Positions 1 to 10,597 of a DNA stretch of 64,000 bases are shown one piece after another; the stretch's first letter is position 1; each line of letters opens with the position of its first letter. Both the position numbers and the translations under genes were made by a program. The stretch spans positions 140,697,017 to 140,761,016 of the forward strand of contig JAKGHH010000001.1 in assembly GCA_022828595.1 (NCBI GenBank), written 5' to 3'. Source of the stretch: Nelumbo lutea (lineage: Eukaryota; Streptophyta; Magnoliopsida; Proteales; Nelumbonaceae). The notes under the pieces were generated by a model that made no database searches, was not told the origin of the DNA, and saw only the letters and a list, made by a program, of their open reading frames with translations.

Positions 1-761
1 CAGTTGACTATTTCACAAAGTGGGTTGAAGCTGAACCTCTCGCAACAATCACGGCCTGGAACGTGCAGAACATCTTTTGGAAGAACATGGTGTGTCATTT
101 CTGATTACCTCGGGTACTGATCTCCGACAATGGAAAACAATTCGAAGACATCAAATTCCAAAATTGGTGCCAAGACATGAGAATCCAGTAGAACTTCACC
201 TCAGTGGCGCACCCTCAAGCAAACGGTCAGACAGAGGTCACGAATAGAGCTATTCTCTGCGGGTTAAAGGCATGCCTAGACCGAGCTAAAGAACTATGGG
301 CAGACGAGCTGCCCAATGTTCTATGGGCTTACCGAACCACAGAGAAGACCGCCATAGGTGAAACCCCCTTCAACCTTACATACACCACCAAAGCAGTCAT
401 CCCAATCGAGATCGAAGTCCCTTCACTGTGGCTGGAAGCGTATGATGACAAGGCGAACGAGGATGAGCTACGCACCAACCTTGACCTACTTGATGAAGTA
501 AGGGACCCCGCATACATCAGGACCGCGGCCTACCAACAGAAGGTAGCTCGGTACTATAACGCCAAGGTCAAGAAGCGGAACCTCCGCGTCTGTGACCTGG
601 TACTCTGTAAAGTTATGGTACCTGAGCCCGGCGTTGGCAAGCTCGGGCCAAACTGGAAAGGACCCTATCGAGTCAAGCGAGTGCTCAGGGAAGGAACGTA
701 CAAGCTCGAGACCCTAGAAGGGAGGCAAGTACCTCGGGCGTGGAATATTGTCAACCTATGA
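1..761 (+). pseudogene. Ty3/gypsy integrase, 3' portion (degenerate)
   Basis: The reading frame runs to a TGA at 759-761. It holds the second catalytic Asp in a SDNGKQFE context (about 125-148) and the catalytic Glu in ANGQTEVTNR (about 219-248), spaced as in a DD35E core. The C-terminal domain includes the GPNWKGPYRVKRV motif and a WNIVNL end. Stops at about 102-104 and 188-190 break the core, while 204-761 is open for 185 codons. It aligns closely with the integrase at 57690-58816. The first catalytic Asp and the zinc-binding HHCC domain lie outside the window. It would splice retrotransposon cDNA into the genome if intact. Confidence 0.88.
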
Positions 762-785
762 CAATATTACCCATAAATCACCGAA

Positions 786-965
786 TTGAGCAGACCACGA
801 GTCGCTCCTAGAGCCTAAGGGCCAATTCGCCGAGCTAGCGAAGACCTCGGCAACACGAGACCCAGTCACCCCCTCGGCAAGGGTAGACTTTAGGAGAATG
901 GACCACGAGTCGCTCCCTCTAACCATAGGGCCAACGCGCCGAGCTAACTGAAGACCTCGGCGCTA
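786..965 (+). repeat. GC-rich short tandem array after integrase
   Basis: About two imperfect units contain GGGCCAA, GCCGAGCTA and GAAGACCTCGGC. They lie in the non-coding spacer between the pol stop and the antisense gene. A matching array with more units lies at the same place in the second element (58833-58978). The rest of 762-1394 holds no further recognisable feature. Confidence 0.6.
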
Positions 966-1394
966 TGCATGACTTAACCGTCTCATCAGCATAGGCTTAG
1001 TATGCCAAGGACAAAAGGCATCTCGAGTACGAACTCTCTGACACTTAGCCTACCTAAACACCAACCTAAGTAGCCAAGTAGACAGGTCGGGCATGCGCCT
1101 TACTATGTCCACCTCAGCGTACATTGTAAAATCTTATGGTCACCCCTACTAAGTACAGGGAAACAGTTCGAGGTGACAACAGTAAAGGGACGCCCACCTC
1201 AAGAACTAAACTCGCTAGCTCGATAGCTCAAGATAAGACAAACACTTCGACAGAAGATAATTACACAAACACTTAGCAAAATATGTACTCTCATTAATAA
1301 TATGTGCTTTCATTACAAAAACCTCAGTACATAGGATCAAGAAAAAGAGAAAGTAAAACTGAGCTCGCAGGCCCATAGTACAAGGAGCACACAA

Positions 1395-3531
1395 TTACTT
1401 TGAAAGCTTGTCGACTTCAATCGGAGCCTCTTTGGGGGTATTAGCCAGGTCGATAGCACCAGCCTCCTCATCGCCGTCCTCCTCTTCGGAGTTTGGGTCA
1501 TCCATGGCCTGGCAGGCAATGTCGCCTGTGATCCTCCAGGTGGTATTGGCACTTGTGTCGATGTCGGGGTATGCATGCTTTATCAACCACCTGTTGAGCT
1601 TAAACCCCCTACGGTAGACCTGTGACATCACATCATCAAACTTAGATGATTTGACATAGTAGATGACGGCCTGGGCCTTCGTCTCCCCGAGAGCTTGTTC
1701 GAAGATCTCAATCTTCTCCTTAATATCAGCTTTGAGGTACTCCACCTCGTGCTCTAGGGCCCCGTTGGTTTCCTTAAGTTTTTGCACCTCGAGCTGTGAA
1801 GCCTCCTGACCCGCCATGAGGCTCTCCACCTCGAGCTTTAAGGCCTCCTGGTCTTCTCTGAGCCCGTCCACCTCGGCCTTCAGCCTGACCCTCTCACGGG
1901 CTAGCTCCTACTTCTCTAACAACAAAACTTCAATGAAGCTCTTCTGAGCTGCAACATCACCTTCCAATTGATGGATCTTACATCGAGCTACCCTCAAATC
2001 AGTATGAGCTGTGCGAGATGACTCCTTAGCAGCCAAAGCCCACCTCAGATATCGATCAGACTGAAGGGTCAACAAATGCACGGCAATGTTCACCTAGCAA
2101 AAGGAGGTCGGTCAGTACCAAAGAGAAAAGAACGAAAGAATGGGAAAATGATGATTCTTAGAGTGTGAACTCACCACCATAGCATGGGTTGCAGCGCATG
2201 CCCCAAGCTGACCAGGGGTGAGATCGGCCCAGTCTGTAACCTCTGCAGGGTAGACAGCCTCTTTACTTTTTTGGAGGTTACACTAGGGGATCAGGATGCT
2301 CTCCTCCTCCTCCTGGCTCCCCGAGCTGGACACCGCCGTCTCAGCAGCATGATGAGCCGATTCTTCGGAAGCCTCAGCAACAGATTTGACAGGATTAGGA
2401 ACTTTGGCAGCAGCCCCAGCTGGCTCAGCGATAGGCTTTGTCGCCACCTCAAGCTCCTGAGATGGTAAGTCCCCCTCCAAATCTATCATTGGAGGGGCAT
2501 TAGGGAGCTTGGGCTCCGAAATGGGAACCTGTGGGAGCCCGGGCCCCGAAGAAGGAACCTGTGGGAGGTCAGGCTCAGGGGTGGGGGTACTTGGGGGCTC
2601 TATGCGCGCCTTCTTGGCGGTTCGCTTCTTCCTCTTCTTCATTTGGCGAAGGAGCCTCTGACTGGTAATCCTCTCTTCCTCCATGGGACCTGCAATAGAG
2701 CTCGGTGTTAGTAAGCTCAAAAACACTTAGCTGAGACGCTAAGGTAAAAATAGACCTACCCGGGCTCAAACCGGCCTGAATGAGCTTCTCTTCGGCAATA
2801 TAATCTTTGTGATCGAACCCGACCTGAGCCCATAAGTGGAGTGTTTCCCTCGTCTTCCTGTCGAGAGTAATGTCGGGGTCTTGAGTAGCCACCCTCCAAC
2901 TAGTAAGGAAGGGCCACCCCGTGCTGCTCCGAACTACAAAGTAGTCCCACTTCCAGGCCGGGACCTTGCTTGGGAATTTATGTAACAATTTGAAGGTCAG
3001 GCGGGGGGACAAATAGTAGGTCCGCCTGTGCTCGAGGAGAACACCCGAGGCGCTCTTATTTATTGACAAAATAGAACAAAGGATATCTCTATCTAAGGGA
3101 AGGTTGTATTTGAAACAAAGGGAGATAGTCCCGACCACGTTTCGAATAGAGTTTGGGTGGAGCTGGTCCAACGTGGCGTTAAAGCATCGCAACACCTCGG
3201 GGATAAGGGGATGAAGAGGGAGACGAAGCCCACCAATGAGTTGCTCCCTAAAGATCACGATCTCATCCAGATCGTGCTCCCAAGGGAAGTTGCCGGTAGG
3301 AAGACTATATGAGTATTCCTGAGGTAGGTTAAAGTGTTGGATGAGGTGCTGAAGTCTCTCCAACGTCATAGTGGACGGTCCGAACTGATCTGGCACCCGA
3401 CCTCGGTGGGAGGTGGACGCCAACCTACCAGAGGTCACCCGTGCCTCGTGGGAAGGCTGGGCAACAGCGGGGTCACCCTGACTCGAGGTACCCACCTCGG
3501 GCTCGTCTAAGAGACTATCCTCGCTAGACAT
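1395..3531 (-). pseudogene. Antisense spliced gene of Tat-like retrotransposon, PF04195-type ('putative gypsy type transposon') protein
   Basis: Three exons are inferred on the minus strand: 3531-2760, 2689-2175 and 2093-1395. Intron 1 (2690-2759, 70 bp) is GTAGGT...GCAG and intron 2 (2094-2174, 81 bp) is GTGAGT...CTAG. Splicing joins the exons in frame to 661 codons. The N-terminal part has the motifs LRLPLHP, QLHPNSIR and YYLSPRLTFKLLHKFP, as in the plant gypsy-associated family PF04195. The middle is Lys/Arg- then Pro/Glu-rich. The C-terminal part is a coiled coil with an acidic tail. Two in-frame TAG codons (2283-2285 and 1908-1910) break the frame. The copy at 59253-61057 has both introns at the same places. 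Biochemical function is unknown. Confidence 0.8.
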
Positions 3532-3702
3532 TGAATGAAATGAGCTAAAAAAGGAGAAAGGGAGGCTCGGGGACTCACTGAGGAAAAACGCAACCGAATT
3601 GGAACTAGACGAGTTAGAAGACCCGAGCTGAAGACTCCAGACGCGAGCTCAAGCTAGACAAAGGATACTTTGTGGTGGAAGAAAATGACCAGGGTCCCCC
3701 AC

Positions 3703-3710
3703 TATTTATA
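3703..3710 (-). promoter_or_regulatory. TATA box for the antisense gene
   Basis: TATAAATA on the minus strand lies about 172 bp upstream of the antisense ATG at 3531. The surrounding GGCTATAAATAGTGGGGG is repeated almost exactly at 61196-61203 in the other element, also upstream of its antisense ATG. Conservation between diverged copies supports a real core promoter. Transcription itself is not shown. Confidence 0.65.
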
Positions 3711-4002
3711 GCCGCTAGGCCTGGGCACCAACGGTCAAGATCGAAGCAATCTGACGGTTCTCAAGAAAACCAACTGTGAGGCTCTCGAGGTGAAATCAGT
3801 TTAACGCATTTTTTGGCATCCGCAAAGTCCAGATCGCGTGACATCCGCGCGTGAGTTGTACGCAGCCCGGGTTTTTCCTTTTGAGTGAACCGAGCGCCAT
3901 ACCGGTTTGGCCAATGGGTTGCCCAAAAGGGTAGCATAAGTGTCGAGCCAAATCCACCCGGCGCACCGTGAACTCCCCGTGATGGGTCAACACCCCCAGC
4001 AC

Positions 4003-4019
4003 GAGGAGTGGGGGGCAAT
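4003..4019 (+). other. Polypurine tract of the first retrotransposon
   Basis: GAGGAGTGGGGGGCAAT directly precedes the TGATGG start of the LTR. This is the expected plus-strand primer site. The second element has the matching sequence at 61516-61532. Confidence 0.75.
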
Positions 4020-4943
4020 TGATGGAGGGTGATTTGGCCCGACCTCGTAGCATAGGGACACGTGTGTATGACCTGGCTCAATGAACAACTCAGCCTAATA
4101 GCACGACCGTGACTCGACGGGAGGGACCCGCCAAGTCCAACATTGGCCGCTCGGCGGGTTAAGCGACTCGCCGGGGACTAGCGCCCGGCCAACCTTGACT
4201 CCCACCAAGTGTAGGAGATCCTGAACCCCTCTTAGGGCCCAAACTCCTCTTAGGACTCGAGCTCCCCTTGAGACCTGAGCTCCCTCCTAAGGGGCCCTGA
4301 GCTCTCCCTTCCTAAGAAGGGAGCACCCCGACTTTTGGCTGTGTCCCGAGGGAGAAACACCTCGGGGCAGCACCGTCGAGATTCCTGTTCGAACTTGCTT
4401 AAGGCTTGCCTCCAATACGGGCACCTTGGCACCTCGGTGCAAGACAAATCCGCCCTAGGAAGTTCAGTGTACGATAGCTCGATAGACTGCAGGGAGATCT
4501 TCCTGACATCCGTACCTACCGGATCCGATGGCAGTGCTCGGATCCCTTGCCAGATGGCGTTCTGCCTGCCGTCTCTCAAAAGCATGGCATGCCTGTTGGA
4601 GTCTGTACCTTGCAGTAGCAGCCTATAGCAGCAGCCTGCACCTGCCACCTCTGCCTTGGCGGTAACGGCTAGGGCAGTGGCGATTACACCTGATGTGACC
4701 GAGCTCCGGTATAAAAGGACCCCAACCCTCATGAAGCAAAGGTATTGAAGCTATCTCTTTTAGCACTCCTAACTCTCTGTGTCTTCTTTGAGTTTTCCCC
4801 AAAGATCTAACTTGGCCATCGGAGTGTTCCTTCTGGGAGAACTCCTAGGGAACCCTTCACCTTCTTCTTCCTCTCAGGTGTCGTCCATCACTGATAGGAG
4901 CCAACTCTCATCCAGGTAGGAATGCTCAGATTGTGCTGCATCA
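4020..4943 (+). repeat. 3' LTR (924 bp) of the first Tat-like element
   Basis: The LTR starts with TGATGGAGG and ends with GCTGCATCA, the TG...CA ends expected of an LTR. The start is fixed by the purine tract and by similarity to the LTRs at 52963 and 61533. The sequence after 4943 (AGACC) is the candidate right-hand target duplication, which cannot be checked because the left end is off-window. ORFs within it are incidental. Confidence 0.82.
4710..4716 (+). promoter_or_regulatory. LTR TATA box
   Basis: TATAAAA within GGTATAAAAGGACC marks the likely U3 promoter of the LTR. The position near the last quarter of the LTR matches the TATAAAAGG boxes of the second element. Confidence 0.6.
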
Positions 4944-5757
4944 AGACCCAAATAAAATACAGGTCCATAGTTTACCTGTAACTCTGTAACTAAGATAATT
5001 TCGTATTAGATATTCAGAATTGACATTCTTGAGATTTAGCAAGTTTATTGTCAAATTACCAGAATAAAGGCTTGTCAATATATGGTAATAGGGTTTTATT
5101 GAATCACACCATATAAGTGCCATGAATAAATTATAGTGGAGCTGGGTTATCTTTCACGTGGTTTCTTAATTCTTATCAGTTGACATCTGTGTCTACTTCA
5201 AACCAAGATGAAAGGTAGGGAAGAAATGGATGGTTGGACTTAGGACCACAATGGAAAATGAAAGGCACTTTTTTTTTTAAAAAACCCTTGAATTTATTTG
5301 GGGACACTACCTGAATGATCTTTGGATTCAGTATAATATTACCAAGGTATGCGTAGACTTCACTGGTTAGGATAAGATTTTTTTTAAAGAAATGAAAATG
5401 TTCAAGGAGAGAATGTGACAAAGAAGATGAAGAGCCCAATCTCTTTGTTCTTTGTTAACATTCATAAAAGAATCAAAAATAAAATTGGCTAATGTGCAGG
5501 ATTGGAGGAAAAGATTAAGAGCCCAATCCACTCTTGAAGAATGTCAATTTTATTAATTTAAAGAAAATTAATTTTGACCTCTTCTTGGCTTGGGTCAAGG
5601 GATCACATTTCATGCCATGGACAAAATCTAAACCATCAAGCCTTCTTGGATCTCGATAACGGTAATTGAGATAATTTGACTTGGCTGATTGAGTTACAAC
5701 TTGCAACCAAATCAAAATGATGCAAAGTCTTATGTTCATATGTTCCTGAATAAGTTA
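4944..5757. other. AT-rich intergenic DNA, no gene seen
   Basis: The short ORFs here are on both strands, AT-rich and without recognisable motifs. Confidence 0.5.
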
Positions 5758-5766
5758 TTTTTAAAA

Positions 5767-6610
5767 GGGTTTCTAGCGATAAAGGCAACTTTTTGTCCTG
5801 AGTATCAATAAAAAGTAATATTTTTATAAAATAATTAAAATAAGATAACTATTTTAGAAAAATATCAGAAAAGGGCAGTGGCACTGTTCATCGTCTTCCT
5901 CTGCCTTCCTTTGTATTCATGCCAGCCATTTCAACGGGTCAATGGATCCCACAGTCCATCCCACGTGCCGGAGGCTCCAGAAGTTATCTCTCTGGGTTTG
6001 CAAACCCAGCACCGAGGCATTCCCTGCAACCCTCCAGAAGTTATCTCTCTGCATTTGCAGATAGAGATGATTTCAGATACCCAAATAAAACACTCTCCGT
6101 AGCCGTAAGAAAACAATGGGAGAGAGAGGCAGAGAAATGATTTCAGATACCCAAATAAAACACTCTGTAGCCGTAAGAAAACAGTGGGAGAGAGAGATGA
6201 TTTCGGATCCGTAGAACTATAAAAACACCACTAAATAAAAATAAATTAATACTAAATAGTAAAAAATGGGTCTGCAGCTGACCTATAATACTGTGCAGAA
6301 ACGATCATTACGTTAGTCAATGGCCGTTTTCTTCTTCAAACTTCAAAGTTCAAATACCTTTTATTATTTTAAGCGACCTTGCAAACCTAGAGAGAACTTC
6401 TGGACCCTCCTGCACGTGGGATGGACTGTCGGGGCCCGTTGACCCGTTGAAATGGCTGGCATGAATAAAAAGGCAGAGGAAGACGATGAACAGTTCCGCA
6501 GCCTTTTTCGATATTTTTTCAAAAAAGTTATCTTATTTTAACTATTTTATAAAAATATTACTTTTTAATGATATTCGGGGCAAAAAGTTGCCCTTATCTG
6601 CTAGAAATCC
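5767..6610. mobile_element. Non-autonomous Mutator-like (MULE) element, 844 bp
   Basis: Long terminal inverted repeats of roughly 250-290 bp start with GGGTTTCTAGCGATAAAGGC on the left and read GGATTTCTAGCAGATAAGGG from the right end. They continue inward through the TTCATCGTCTTCCTCTGCC stretch on the left, matched inverted at about 6460-6500. The element is flanked by a perfect 9-bp duplication, TTTTTAAAA (5758-5766 and 6611-6619), the MULE hallmark. No transposase is encoded. The central part carries a direct duplication. Confidence 0.9.
6062..6200. repeat. Tandem duplication of about 70 bp inside the MULE
   Basis: Two near-identical units each hold GATTTCAGATACCCAAATAA, then GTAGCCGTAAGAAAACA and GGGAGAGAGA. 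A third partial start (GATGATTTCGGAT) follows at about 6196. Confidence 0.75.
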
Positions 6611-6860
6611 TTTTTAAAATAGCATTGTAGCACTAATGAAACATCAACAAAATCCGAGGCCAATAACATGAACTCTAATAATCCCAAAACAAAGATAATA
6701 TTAGCCCCCCAAATTTTCATGAAAAATCTACATTGAAATCGTCCCTGTATCAGGACGAAAGCCCATCATCAGATTCCTTTATTGCCTCCTAAACCACTGA
6801 AGATTTTCTTCTAATAACAAGGTGGTTCCAAATAACTATGGGTTCCTAGTTCTGATCTAC

Positions 6861-8427
6861 TTAAACAAGAGAACCCAATTTCAAATAAAAGTTTCCAATC
6901 GTCTTTTCCCGTGAAAAATCAGTGTAGTAACCCTTCCCTACAGCCATCCCCTCTTTAGCTGCAAGTCGTTCAACTTCTGCCTGAACTTGATCAGCTCCAA
7001 CCTTATCTGGTTCCAACAAATTACAAGCAACCTCAATCAAGTCATCGCCATGTGTAAGCGCCATGGCTTGCACTGATGCAAGCCCGCCTCCTCTTGCACT
7101 AACCTGCCTGGCAATTCTACGAACAGCATTGATATCAGAAGAAAAGACAGGGACGTTGTAATTATCAACCCATTGGGTCGCTCCAATCACCATAACACCT
7201 TTGGCTCGAGTTACTCTTGCTGGACCCTCATCTGGCTGTAATGTCAGAGATTCAGATACAGGTCCTCCTGACCATTGGTTTCCTTCAGTGTTGGGCTTGA
7301 AGTAGCCCAACTGTCTTCTAATTGAATCAAGTGTTCTCCCCTTTTCATTAGCTGCTCCATATAGAAATGTCGGCACTGCAAGATTTTATTATCAGTAAAC
7401 CAAGGATAAACAAATAAAATTTTTGAGTATTATAAGCATGGTGGAACATATAACAAAGCTCTCAACATTAAGAAGTCTTTCTTAACAATGAGCATTGCTT
7501 CCAAGTATTGTATTCAATATATTTTTTTTGTTAAGTAGTATTGTTAGAGCTTCCAATATTTGTCTTTAATTATTGCAATCTTGAACATATAATAAAAAGG
7601 GAAAAGGAATGCAAGAGTGCACACTGAAAAATAAAGGCCTTTTGCTTCTCTAGTGCTCTGGCTGCACTCCTGCCAATCAGTTTCCAGTTGTTCAACTATC
7701 CACTTGGTCATGCCACATATTAAACTCAAACCCAGGGGACTCCTAGTCCTAATTGTTCATTTGGTTGCTCTATCAAAGATAAAAACTCGCTAAGGTCATC
7801 CATCCTGGATGGCAAACACCGTGGGACACTTGGAAAGGTTCCCAAGTAACAAGGGAAAGCGGTAATGCAACTAAAATCACATGTAATTGACCCTTTAAGG
7901 GGTATTAACAACATATGTTAATCAATTATCAACATTTAGTATATTTGTAGCATTGCAGCTGTTTTCAGTTTTGTTGAATTGAGCTGAAATTCTTCCAGTT
8001 TTATCTAGAATTGCTACCAAGGCAGATAACAAAAACCTTGAAGTTTGGAGCCAATATCAGCTGCAACGGTCTTTGCAAGCAGAGCAACTTGTTCCAGAGA
8101 TGTTTGTGCCAGAGGATGGAAGCAGATGTGATCAACAACTCCAAGCCGAGGATGACTTCCACTGTGTGATTCCAGGTTGATGGCTTCGAAAGCTGCATTA
8201 ACCATGGAAAGCACAGCTCCTCTCAAAGAAACAGAATCCATTGAGGGGTTTGGGGCCAACTTAGAGACCAGGGTGTAACCGACTCGGTTGTATGCTTCAT
8301 CTTGGAACTTGTTGACGATGGAAGCTTCCCGGTAAAGCAAGGCAGTCTGTTCAATCGACTCCAGTGCTGCTCTATTTCGACTTTCAGATATGTAGACTTT
8401 GCAACAAGAAAGCATTGACTTCAGCAT
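6861..8427 (-). CDS. Formiminotransferase (FTCD N-terminal domain)-like protein
   Basis: Two exons, 8427-8037 and 7375-6861, join in frame across a GT-AG intron (GTTTTTG...CTTGCAG) to give 301 aa. The protein has the two subdomains of the formiminotransferase half of FTCD. The N-terminal one (about 1-190) carries the signature HPRLGVVDHICFHP with His92, which matches the catalytic-His region of the family. The C-terminal one (about 200-295) has WVDNYNVPVFSSD and a VQAMALTHGDD segment. The cyclodeaminase half is absent, as in plant relatives of this size. By family it would transfer a formimino or formyl group to or from tetrahydrofolate, but the physiological role of the plant protein is not settled. 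No obvious transit peptide. The frame is intact, so it is probably functional. The ATG is the first in frame. Confidence 0.9.
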
Positions 8428-9103
8428 TTTCCTTGCTTCTCACCCCTCAAAACTGCACAATGAGATGAATAGTAGATAATAACAATGATACGAAAAGAAA
8501 TCTTGTGGCTTCTAAATTTTCTTGGACCACAAACCTATCCACTCAATTGTATTGATGGTACAACTAGGGAGAAACATCCAAACACCCCAGCAGCAAAAAC
8601 GAAAATTGGGGGGACGAGATATTTTCAAGAAGAATATCTCAAGCACATCCATTTGACATCCTTTATCTGAAGCACATCGTAATAATGCTTTTGGCCTCTA
8701 AAATTCTTTACAAGAAATCCATTGTCTAGGTAAAGCAACCATTCATTGAGGCAAGTCTGTAAATAGGTCAATGTGGGTATTCTGATATTCTCTGTCTGTG
8801 TGCGTATGTGTTCTTTTCTGATTTTCACTTAATGGCTTAATTGTAAAAAAAAGTCAAGTTTCTTAATTTCCAGTCAAGCGACAAACACCTAGTAGTAGAA
8901 GAGACGCCCACCTATTTGCAGGAAGCCTAAAAAATCTCTTCCAGAATATGGTTTTCATAAGCAAACATTGAGTTTCACTACGTACATTTAAATAGATTTG
9001 CAGTTATTTCGAAAGACGAATACTTCTGATCAATATACAATGGAACTCAATAAACAAATTTTACTGCAGCTCTTCACAAAGAGAGAAAAAAATAGTAATA
9101 CCA
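8428..9103. other. Probable promoter and 5' region of the formiminotransferase-like gene
   Basis: This lies between the minus-strand ATG at 8427 and the LTO1 pseudogene. No coding motif is seen. An untranslated exon could lie here but no splice pair stands out. Confidence 0.4.
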
Positions 9104-9607
9104 TCAAAATTCAAAGTCCCTGATGTCAGAGGACCCGGGAAACCCTTCGTACTCCAATTTCATGGACAATGTAGCGGAAATAGCCTTAAATTTCGACCTC
9201 AGCGCATCCATAATTTCCTGAACACTCTCGTTTTCTGGATCCTGAATTGGGTATTTTTCAACCAGTTATTCCATCTGTTTGATGCTTTTCTGAATCCTAG
9301 ACGAAAAGCAAGTGGGATCAACTCGAATAGCAGAATTCCAGACATCAACGCACCCTCGATAGAACCCTACTTCCTCCCCAACTTGAAACCCTAGTTTAAG
9401 ACCCACTTCTCTCCCTTCCTAACTCCCTAAGGCCAGTGTGTCGTTAAATCCGTCTCTGTAACCCTCCTGAAAATGGGTTTCCTCTAAGTTAACACAAGCA
9501 TCGAAAATGTCATCCGAGAATTTGGCGATTGAGGACTTAGGTTCCAAGGTTAATAATGGAGATTTGACGACACAAAACTCACAAATGGCGTGGATTGGTC
9601 CCCACAA
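9104..9607 (-). pseudogene. LTO1: LTO1 homolog (Yae1-domain, ORAOV1-like) pseudogene
   Basis: One continuous minus-strand frame reads through a Yae1/LTO1 protein. It has the start-like SDDIFDACVNLEETHFQEGY, the glycine-repeat Yae1 core (GYRDGFND, GREVGLKLGFQVGEEVGFYRG), then CVDVWNSAIR and a tail ending in RDFEF. Two stops interrupt it: TAG at 9419-9421 inside the Yae1 core, and TAA in the context KQMExLVEKYP at about 9266-9268. There is no frameshift. In eukaryotes LTO1 works with YAE1 as an adaptor that brings the Fe-S protein ABCE1/Rli1 to the cytosolic iron-sulfur targeting complex. This copy is intronless and seems recently dead, so a processed retrocopy is likely. The family start would be close to 9517. 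Codons upstream of that look like non-coding leader. Confidence 0.85.
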
Positions 9608-9672
9608 CGAACGGTACTGTACATGGTAAGATATGATGGACGAACGGTACTGTACACGGTAAGATATGGTCC
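9607..9672. repeat. Two-copy 33-bp tandem repeat
   Basis: ACGAACGGTACTGTACA followed by GGTAAGATATG occurs twice, at 9607-9639 and 9640-9672, with four differences. Each unit contains the palindrome GTACTGTAC. Confidence 0.75.
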
Positions 9673-10590
9673 CCGTCTATAAAAGGGACGGTCCACATTT
9701 CAATTTATCGTCTATTTTGTGGATGGTTCACACTTGGTGAAGACAGTTTGTGGGAGTAATGCATCTGTATTATATTGGTCCAATATTCTTATTTTATTTA
9801 AATTTTTAATAATTTTTAATATTTTATGAATAAAATAATAATTTTTAATACTAATTCTAACACAAGTCGGATGGTTCTCCTTCTCCACTCTTTTTTCATT
9901 ATTTAAATATTATTTTTTAATATTTTATCAATAAAATAATATTTAAAATATTTTTTAAAATTTTTAATATTTAAAATGATATTTTTTAATTATTTAAAAA
10001 ATACAATTATTGCCTATATATTAATTTATTGATGCATTTTTTCAATTTATTCACCATATAAAATGCAAAAATTAGACATTTATGATCGACTGTATAGATC
10101 TCCCATAAAATGTATATGAGATACATGGAATCAAAAAGTGTGGTGTGGAGTCCACACCACACCTATAGAACACTACCGTGAGTGTGGACTGGTTTGGTCC
10201 GCACAATCTATCCACAGGTGTGGTGTGGACCAGTCCACACCCACCAATTTCTCATCTACACTATAGAACACCCTCTAAATTGACTATTTGACAAAATGCT
10301 TTTCAAAATTGTGTGTGGGGTATGATATCCAACCAAATCTGCTCCCAACAAATATATGTTCCAACATAAACATAATCTAACACTGCACATTCCACACATG
10401 AGAGTTCGAGATCTCCTACCAACAGAATATGCTTCAACCATACATCTCACCATGAGACTGGGACTCATGGGAACCCTTATATGAGATGTGTGGTGTCAGA
10501 TTGTATTGATAGGGTGTTGGAAAGTATTTTCTTGATAGGTTATTCGAACTCCATGCATAATGTTGTCTCTCGGTCTTATCTCATGGTGAA
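9673..10590. other. AT-rich intergenic DNA
   Basis: Very AT-rich at 9780-10080, with runs of ATTTTTAATATTT type. No gene seen. A hairpin sequence lies at 10138-10162. Confidence 0.5.
10138..10162. repeat. 25-nt perfect hairpin
   Basis: GTGTGGTGTGGA, one G, then its exact reverse complement TCCACACCACAC. A further partial copy (GGTGTGGTGTGGACC) lies at about 10217-10232, and the motif CTATAGAACAC flanks both. This suggests a small inverted-repeat transposon remnant. Confidence 0.6.
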
Positions 10591-10597
10591 ACATTGA

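Larger units (their letters stand above)
1..4943 (+). mobile_element. Ty3/gypsy Tat-like LTR retrotransposon, 5' part outside window
   Basis: The window begins inside the integrase of an LTR retrotransposon and follows it to the end of its 3' LTR. Order: integrase catalytic end and C-terminal domain (1-761), a GC-rich repeat array (786-965), a gene on the opposite strand (1395-3531), a purine tract (4003-4019) and the 3' LTR (4020-4943). This layout, with an antisense ORF between pol and the 3' LTR, is typical of the Tat lineage. The same layout recurs at 52963-62392. The two LTRs share about 30 bp at their start and then diverge, so these are related subfamilies rather than recent sister copies. 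The 5' LTR and target duplication cannot be seen. Confidence 0.88.

Noticed and set aside
3761..4081. 106- and 85-codon minus-strand ORFs upstream of the antisense gene
   Set aside because: They overlap each other in two frames, span the purine tract and LTR start, and lie upstream of the TATA box assigned to the antisense gene.
4250..4732. Long ORFs on both strands within the LTR
   Set aside because: They lie wholly inside U3/R of a recognised LTR and have no family motifs.
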